DNA of 30,991 nucleotides from GCA-002715885 sp045561575 (lineage in GTDB: Bacteria > Bacteroidota > Bacteroidia > Flavobacteriales > BACL11), in contig JBJKXM010000061.1 of assembly GCA_045561575.1 (NCBI GenBank), forward strand, positions 1 through 30,991. Reading direction: 5' to 3'. Below are positions 28,601 through 30,991 of this stretch, piece after piece. The stretch's first letter is position 1, and every line of letters starts with the position of its first letter. Both the position numbers and the translations under genes were made by a program. Under the pieces are notes generated by a model that did no database searches, had not been told where the DNA came from, and saw only the letters and a program-made list of their open reading frames with translations.

Positions 28601-29172
28601 GCAGTTCCATCCACAATATAGGGCAGTGTTCCTCCTGAAATTGATATTAGTTCTGATGCATTACAAAAACCAAAACATTGATTTGTTGTTTGAGTTGTAA
28701 CAGTATTTGAAAGTTGTTGAGGTTCAATAATTGTAATTGTATCATAATCTAGTACTGAAGGGTCTGTTAAAACATTATTGATGAACGCAGAATTGCCAAA
28801 GAACTGTGAAAACGGATTATATGTAGTATTAAAAGCAACAGAATCTACAACCAACATGTAATAAGTTGATTGGTCAAGGCCATTTGCTGTAACCACCGAG
28901 CCACTAGTTTGGCTACTAGAAAAATATGAAAATGTTGCAAATGCACCAACCTTAAAAGCTTTAAGCTGATATGTTACAAAAGATGATTGGCAACCAAGAG
29001 GTGGAGATGGACACGTATCATTATCAACATATACATCAATATCTGCAAGATCTCCAAAACAAGAAATTGGATTTGAAACGACTACTGAATCGATAGTAAC
29101 TTGTGCTTTTAGCTCTAAAGAAAATAGAACAAAAAACACTGCAGAAGTAAGCAATAATAATTTTTTCATCAT
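22621..29172 (-). CDS. Giant SprB-repeat surface protein with type B T9SS C-terminal domain
   Basis: 2183 aa. A signal peptide (about 1-24, ending LKAQ) precedes roughly 22 SprB-type repeats of about 75-90 residues. Each opens with a motif like VSCFGxxDG, contains GGTxPYxYxWSNG, then GxYxVxVTDxNGC and ends with an EP-containing linker. About two divergent Ig/PKD-like units follow. The last 89 or so residues (from VIPYDAITPNGDLMNDTW) are the gliding-motility-associated type B C-terminal domain that directs T9SS export. SprB in Flavobacterium is a mobile adhesin that drives gliding; whether this protein serves gliding or plain adhesion is unknown. Two tandem ATGs (29172, 29169) are possible starts. 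It is transcribed into the PorP/SprF gene. Confidence 0.95.
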   Translation of the reverse strand: MMKKLLLLTSAVFFVLFSLELKAQVTIDSVVVSNPISCFGDLADIDVYVDNDTCPSPPLGCQSSFVTYQLKAFKVGAFATFSYFSSSQTSGSVVTANGLDQSTYYMLVVDSVAFNTTYNPFSQFFGNSAFINNVLTDPSVLDYDTITIIEPQQLSNTVTTQTTNQCFGFCNASELISISGGTLPYIVDGTAISATDTLFDNLCAGTYSFSLTDANGCATSPSSPSAFTVTEPNVLSVNGSITSNFNGQEISCFGASDGEITASVTSGTSPYEYSLDNVTWTTNPVFPNLSSGSYTLFYRDANLCTNDETFILNDPTDLDGSITVNSIVSCNSVCDASLQFSITPGFTGTPGYTYSLNGSGSQNSSVFNNLCGDQFHEITITDANGCTASDSVFVAEPNPITFNADVTSNVLYNGFGVSCNGSSDGEITFSNVLGGTPNFSFSIDGGNNFSSNLIFNSSNGSAISAGTYTLQVQDGAGCLTSQTTLTVTEPIPFSATAIETQGVSCFNLCDASLTVNVLNEPSLLSSLVYDLNGVTQFQNPSFTNLCGGINYGDYYLTVTDANNCVAYDTISLSEPLDWAYTLDSFPEYCGSGLGSASILVDPSTGTSPFSYLWSDGQITAIADSLISGTYSVVVTDNNGCNFSSSVFVDQADLTATFDTVAACNNALNASLTAIPNGTAPYTYLWSTGETTQTINNLNSSTLYSVTITDFNGCVVDSSITTPASAIVDLQINYSNSQLFVPCFGDPSNGIEVVASGGTGANTHQYYIPFYFPVPQNTGLYTGLFAGNYVIYTSDGNGCTDSVNVLIFEPSELSAYTILDSSVSCFGGNDGSAAVAGTNGGPNPLGGTAPYSYSWSNGSNGPYATNLSAGQYNLDITDDNGCTSSEVVTISEPSQLITQTNVLNNSNCSGAQTLASGEIEVVASGATPSYSYLWSNGATTPTINFLLPGLYSVVVTDANGCVASADTSEILAGENPDLQTTITNVTCFGDDDGVITPSAIGGASPYLFSNDGGNTYFTSGNVFANLDGGFYFVTVVDSLGCLDTDSIYVEEPDLLEVTNINISNVSCNGANDGELTAVHSGGRSPYTYLWNDSNNQTGATATGLSPGNYSVTITDSSGCIAISNASITEPDVLEIVSISSDSAQCYGQADGFVYVSVNGGTPTYNFNWSFGGTNANTNAPAGLHTVNITDNNGCVVDSIISVEQPNEILATFTKDSVSCLGFSDGWAMANVTGGTNSFSYFWSNGSDSSSSYGLSAGYHYLTITDGNMCVKYDSVEVYEPNYVISIDSVLVDEITCYSANNGTISVYASGGLSIEYFKSNGLTTSSQMTNVFTSVSPDTYTISVVDFKGCTASEIITLSQPDSLYIDTTIFSHVQCFGLNNGSIDNIVAYGGTGSYLFSINGGNTYSNTAYFNGYGAGTYTVEVFDENNCVAQDVIIIDEPPVLNVNITASDWNNYQIQCHGDNSGTADISINGGAPPYLKTTVENGDTLISSFSANITGLSSGTYDFIVEDGYGCVYLETIIYNQPDTILHSFVANHVTCDGWNNGSLTDVVSGGVGSPLTYHYLWNTGDTTYSLNNLSVGIYGITVTDENGCSNYDQFEINDTNKLIVSIDQQNTFEVSCFDFCDGEIALDISGGIPSVTPSGNSIYTCQWNDTLLQTTATAVGLCVNNDDNNTTYTCVINDAQGCYDTITYTLSQPEELIVLTSIVEPVDCNGASTGKIKADVTGGNTPPPYTYQWNNGVNTANNNNIIAGSYVVVVTDVKGCTDTAEILLEEPTLLSVSISESDVTCFGYDDGEITATATGGTPEPGIPPTYYYLWDDPAAQTTQVATALSPDIYSVTVTDANGCTVTSQTVNISGPTNALVVTADSTDETCLLNDGSAQVFVLGGVPNYDFSWSGPAGYTNSNSSISNLSPGLYTVDVIDANGCEVTTTTTVNAVTEILLPGNVNLLDTTICLGSTITLNVQEKPGLFYTWDDGSIETDKIVSPTLPINNYILTVVDPNCLNPYQVEAIVRVTYVENDIESDASTVQGNNPVIKIGDEINLQSENAFDAYTWSNGSTSNNISVRPLASSWYSLTVDSSGCLGVDSIYVVLGVIPYDAITPNGDLMNDTWEILDIENYPKAIVKVFNRWGEIVHQTSGGGSYKAWDGTYESEQLPVGTYYYVIDLNNNEEPQTGPITIVR
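23350..28725 (-). repeat. SprB-type protein repeat array, about 22 units
   Basis: Tandem coding repeats of roughly 225-270 bp. They are conserved at the protein motif level and strongly diverged at the DNA level, apart from short recurring blocks such as CCATTTGCATC (seen near 23635, 26295, 28015 and 28528 on +). Nearly every unit has one Cys at the start and one in the NGC motif. Confidence 0.85.
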
Positions 29173-29205
29173 AATGTAAAAATTAAATGTTTGTTTTAAA
29201 AAGCT

Positions 29206-29213
29206 GCAAGATA
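29206..29213 (-). promoter_or_regulatory. Weak promoter-like element of the giant protein gene
   Basis: Read on the - strand it is TATCTTGC, one base off the TAnnTTTG consensus, 33 bp before the ATG at 29172. The gap also contains a hairpin at 29251-29279. Confidence 0.25.
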
Positions 29214-29250
29214 CAAAAAAACAACTTATGATGCTAAATCACATGATTAG

Positions 29251-29279
29251 AATTAAGAAAGGAGCATTATTTCTTAATT
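29251..29279 (-). terminator. Inverted repeat downstream of the bacilliredoxin gene
   Basis: Perfect 10-bp arms (AATTAAGAAA at 29251-29260, TTTCTTAATT at 29270-29279) with a 9-base loop, about 35 bp past the stop of the bacilliredoxin gene. It is AT-rich with no clear T run on either side, so termination is plausible but weak. Confidence 0.4.
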
Positions 29280-29313
29280 ATAGGTTATTACAGAAATTAA
29301 GCTGATATTTTGT

Positions 29314-29727
29314 TTAGCAGTATGAATTGAAGGCTTGTTCTAAATTTTCTGCTATCATTTGTGCAGGCCTACCCTCTATATGATGTCTTTCTATAAAATG
29401 AACAAGATTGCCATCTTTAAACAAGGCAATTGAAGGAGAGGATGGCGGGTATGGTTGCATGTATTCTCTAGCTGTAGCCGTAGCCCCAACATCTTGCCCG
29501 GCAAAGACAGTGGCAAAAACATCCGGCTTCTTTGAAAATGTGGTTGACATTTTAACAGCAGGCCTTGCATTACCAGCAGCACAACCACAAACTGAATTTA
29601 CCATTAACAAAACAGTCCCTTCATTGCTGTCTAATACTTTTGAAACCTCTTCAGGATTTTTTAGTTCAACAAAACCAACAGAAGTTAAATCTTCACGCAT
29701 TGGTTTGCATATTTCCTCTGGATACAT
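29314..29727 (-). CDS. Bacilliredoxin of the BrxA/BrxB (YphP/YqiW, DUF1094) family
   Basis: 137 aa, standard length. The active site is the CGC motif at Cys47-Cys49 within NSVCGCAAGNARPA, which is diagnostic. MYPEEICKPM at the start and the AREYMQPYPPSSPSIALF segment near residue 90 are also conserved, as is the ERHHIEGR motif near residue 113. In Firmicutes these proteins remove bacillithiol from S-bacillithiolated proteins, so the gene suggests that this organism makes bacillithiol or a related thiol; no bsh gene is in the window. It lies 29 bp after tadA but has its own TAnnTTTG element. Confidence 0.93.
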   Translation of the reverse strand: MYPEEICKPMREDLTSVGFVELKNPEEVSKVLDSNEGTVLLMVNSVCGCAAGNARPAVKMSTTFSKKPDVFATVFAGQDVGATATAREYMQPYPPSSPSIALFKDGNLVHFIERHHIEGRPAQMIAENLEQAFNSYC

Positions 29728-29745
29728 ATCTTTAATATTTTATTG

Positions 29746-29753
29746 CAAATTTA
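29746..29753 (-). promoter_or_regulatory. TAnnTTTG promoter element before the bacilliredoxin gene
   Basis: TAAATTTG on the - strand, 18 bp before the ATG at 29727, inside the short tadA-bacilliredoxin gap. It would give the gene a promoter separate from tadA. A -33 box is not evident. Confidence 0.4.
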
Positions 29754-29756
29754 AGC

Positions 29757-30206
29757 TTATTTTCTCTTTTTTTTGAAAAAATCCTGAAGCAATTTTTTTG
29801 ATTCTTCTTCTAGCAAACCAAATTCTATCTTTGTTGTTGGATGAAGTAAGTTTTTAGTGTTAGTGGAAAAACCATTTTTCAAGTCCTTTGCTCCCACCAC
29901 TATTCTTCCAATTCTTGTCCAATATGATGCTCCAGCACACATGACACATGGCTCTAAAGTAACATACAGCGTACATTCATTAAGAAATTTACCTCCGAGA
30001 TAATCTGATGCTGAGGTAAATGCCTGCATTTCAGCATGAGCAGTCACATCATTTAAATGTTCAACATAATTATGTCCTCTAGCAATAATTTGGTTTTCAC
30101 AAGTAATAATTGCACCAACAGGCACTTCATCTAAATCAAAAGCTTTATTAGCTTCTTCTAAAGCTTTTTTCATAAAATATTGATCTGACTTTTGATTAAT
30201 TTGCAT
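29757..30206 (-). CDS. tadA: tRNA-specific adenosine deaminase
   Basis: 149 aa. It deaminates the wobble adenosine of tRNA-Arg(ACG) to inosine. The zinc site is complete: HAE at 57-59 (His57, catalytic Glu59) and PCVMC with Cys87 and Cys90. VPVGAII and the C-terminal GLLEEESKKLLQDFF segments are typical of TadA rather than of general cytidine deaminases. The ATG at 30206 is placed 4 bp after a promoter element; an internal ATG at 30173 would also give a full domain. It is divergent from aspS across 65 bp. Confidence 0.95.
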   Translation of the reverse strand: MQINQKSDQYFMKKALEEANKAFDLDEVPVGAIITCENQIIARGHNYVEHLNDVTAHAEMQAFTSASDYLGGKFLNECTLYVTLEPCVMCAGASYWTRIGRIVVGAKDLKNGFSTNTKNLLHPTTKIEFGLLEEESKKLLQDFFKKKRK

Positions 30207-30210
30207 TTAA

Positions 30211-30218
30211 CAAAAATA
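30211..30218 (-). promoter_or_regulatory. TAnnTTTG promoter element before tadA
   Basis: TATTTTTG on the - strand ends 4 bp before the tadA ATG at 30206. The start is thus probably leaderless, or the internal ATG at 30173 is the true start with a short leader. Confidence 0.45.
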
Positions 30219-30241
30219 ATGTTTATTCGCTGTCATTTTTG

Positions 30242-30249
30242 TAATTTTG
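30242..30249 (+). promoter_or_regulatory. TAnnTTTG promoter element before aspS
   Basis: TAATTTTG on the + strand, 22 bp before the aspS ATG at 30272. Together with the - strand element at 30211-30218 it makes a compact divergent promoter pair. Confidence 0.5.
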
Positions 30250-30271
30250 CAACATATTAAATCTATATTTT

Positions 30272-30991
30272 ATGCTCAGATCTCATAATCTTGGAGAACT
30301 AAATTTATCTGATATTAACAAAGAGGTAACTCTATGCGGATGGGTACATAAAACTCGTGATCTCGGAGGCATGACATTTGTAGATCTCCGTGATCGATAC
30401 GGTATTACTCAATTAGCTTTCAATATTGAAACTAATGAAGAGCTGTGTAAAAACGCCAGGAGCCTTGGTAGGGAGTATGTAATTCAGATAAGTGGAAAAG
30501 TAATTGAGCGAAGTTCAAAAAACCCAAATATTCCTACTGGAGAAATTGAAATAGATGTTACTGAACTTAAAATATTAAATAAATCAAAAACACCACCTTT
30601 TACAATTGAAAATCAAACTGATGGTGGAGAAGAGTTAAGGATGAAGTATAGGTATTTAGATATTAGAAGAGACCCTGTTAAAAACAACCTGCTTCTTAGA
30701 AATCGACTATCTCTTGAAACCAGAAAATATTTAAACAGTATAAATTTTGTTGAGGTTGAAACTCCATACTTAATAAAATCAACTCCAGAGGGAGCTCGTG
30801 ATTTCATTGTTCCATCAAGAATGAATGAAGGGCAGTTTTATGCACTTCCCCAGTCACCACAAACTTTTAAGCAATTATTAATGGTAGGTGGGATAGATAA
30901 ATATTATCAAATTGTAAAATGTTTTCGGGATGAAGATTTAAGAGCTGATAGACAACCAGAATTTACTCAAATTGATTGTGAAATGTCATTT
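30272..30991 (+). CDS. aspS: Aspartate--tRNA ligase, 3' end cut by the window
   Basis: 240 codons are visible and the frame is open at the right edge, so about 40% of a normal 580-aa bacterial AspRS is present. The N-terminal OB-fold anticodon-binding domain runs to about residue 105 (VTLCGWVHKTRDLGGMTFVDLRDR). Class II motif 1 lies near VEVETPYL, and motif 2 is FRDEDLRADRQPEFTQID near 220-237. YRYLDIRR and the LPQSPQTFKQLLM segment are diagnostic of bacterial AspRS rather than AsnRS. The ATG at 30272 gives the usual MLRSHNLGEL start. Whether it is discriminating cannot be told here; gatC in the same window leaves open a transamidation route for Asn-tRNA. Confidence 0.97.
   Translation, partial: MLRSHNLGELNLSDINKEVTLCGWVHKTRDLGGMTFVDLRDRYGITQLAFNIETNEELCKNARSLGREYVIQISGKVIERSSKNPNIPTGEIEIDVTELKILNKSKTPPFTIENQTDGGEELRMKYRYLDIRRDPVKNNLLLRNRLSLETRKYLNSINFVEVETPYLIKSTPEGARDFIVPSRMNEGQFYALPQSPQTFKQLLMVGGIDKYYQIVKCFRDEDLRADRQPEFTQIDCEMSF

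Noticed and set aside
23350..28725. Regularly spaced repeats resembling a CRISPR array
   Set aside because: The repeats are protein-coding SprB units of about 225-270 bp with diverged DNA, not short identical repeats with spacers.
29408..29776. 122-codon + strand frame over the bacilliredoxin gene
   Set aside because: It is antisense to a well-conserved gene with an intact active site, and its translation matches no recognisable motif.

Overview
The window looks like a stretch of chromosome from a low-GC marine-type member of the Bacteroidota, most likely Flavobacteriia. Three things support this: the strongly AT-rich coding sequence, the near absence of Shine-Dalgarno sequences combined with Bacteroidota-type TAnnTTTG promoter elements placed just ahead of start codons, and the gene content (a type IX secretion / gliding-motility pair of an SprB-like giant repeat protein with a PorP/SprF partner, AsmA-like and DCC-family proteins). 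Gene packing is tight, with frequent 4-23 bp overlaps. I see no rRNA, tRNA, insertion sequence, prophage or CRISPR array.

Layout. Positions 1-4237 (+) hold two overlapping exported amidohydrolases; the first is cut by the left edge. Next come trpS (-), then plsC-gatC (+), then LD-carboxypeptidase (-). A + strand run follows: metG, a secreted esterase, an RsuA/RluB-type pseudouridine synthase, a large AsmA-like protein and an orphan sensor histidine kinase (7238-14569). Facing it is a four-gene - strand operon with every junction overlapping (17750-14555): a small cytochrome-b-like membrane protein, an OmpR-type response regulator, its histidine kinase and a fused methionine sulfoxide reductase MsrB-MsrA. 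After a 307-bp gap with a possible gene remnant come a DCC-family thiol oxidoreductase and hemW (+), then a glycosyltransferase and a rhodanese-thioredoxin lipoprotein (-).

Positions 21686-29172 (-) are taken by the giant SprB-repeat protein (2183 aa, type B T9SS C-terminal domain) and its PorP/SprF-like partner. The right end holds a bacilliredoxin and tadA (-), and the start of aspS (+), cut by the right edge.

Functional themes are translation and tRNA maintenance (trpS, metG, aspS, gatC, tadA, pseudouridine synthase), thiol and oxidative-damage repair (MsrBA with its two-component system, bacilliredoxin, rhodanese-thioredoxin, DCC protein), and surface export by T9SS. Most genes are ordinary for the group and I found no convincing wholly new multi-gene system. 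The best leads are a candidate small RNA at about 21585-21671 (promoter element, stem-loop and strong terminator on a strand with no gene), the redox/two-component operon with a dyad over its promoter, and a hexamer repeat at 2953-2982 that encodes a His-rich tail in one frame and the next gene's start in another.
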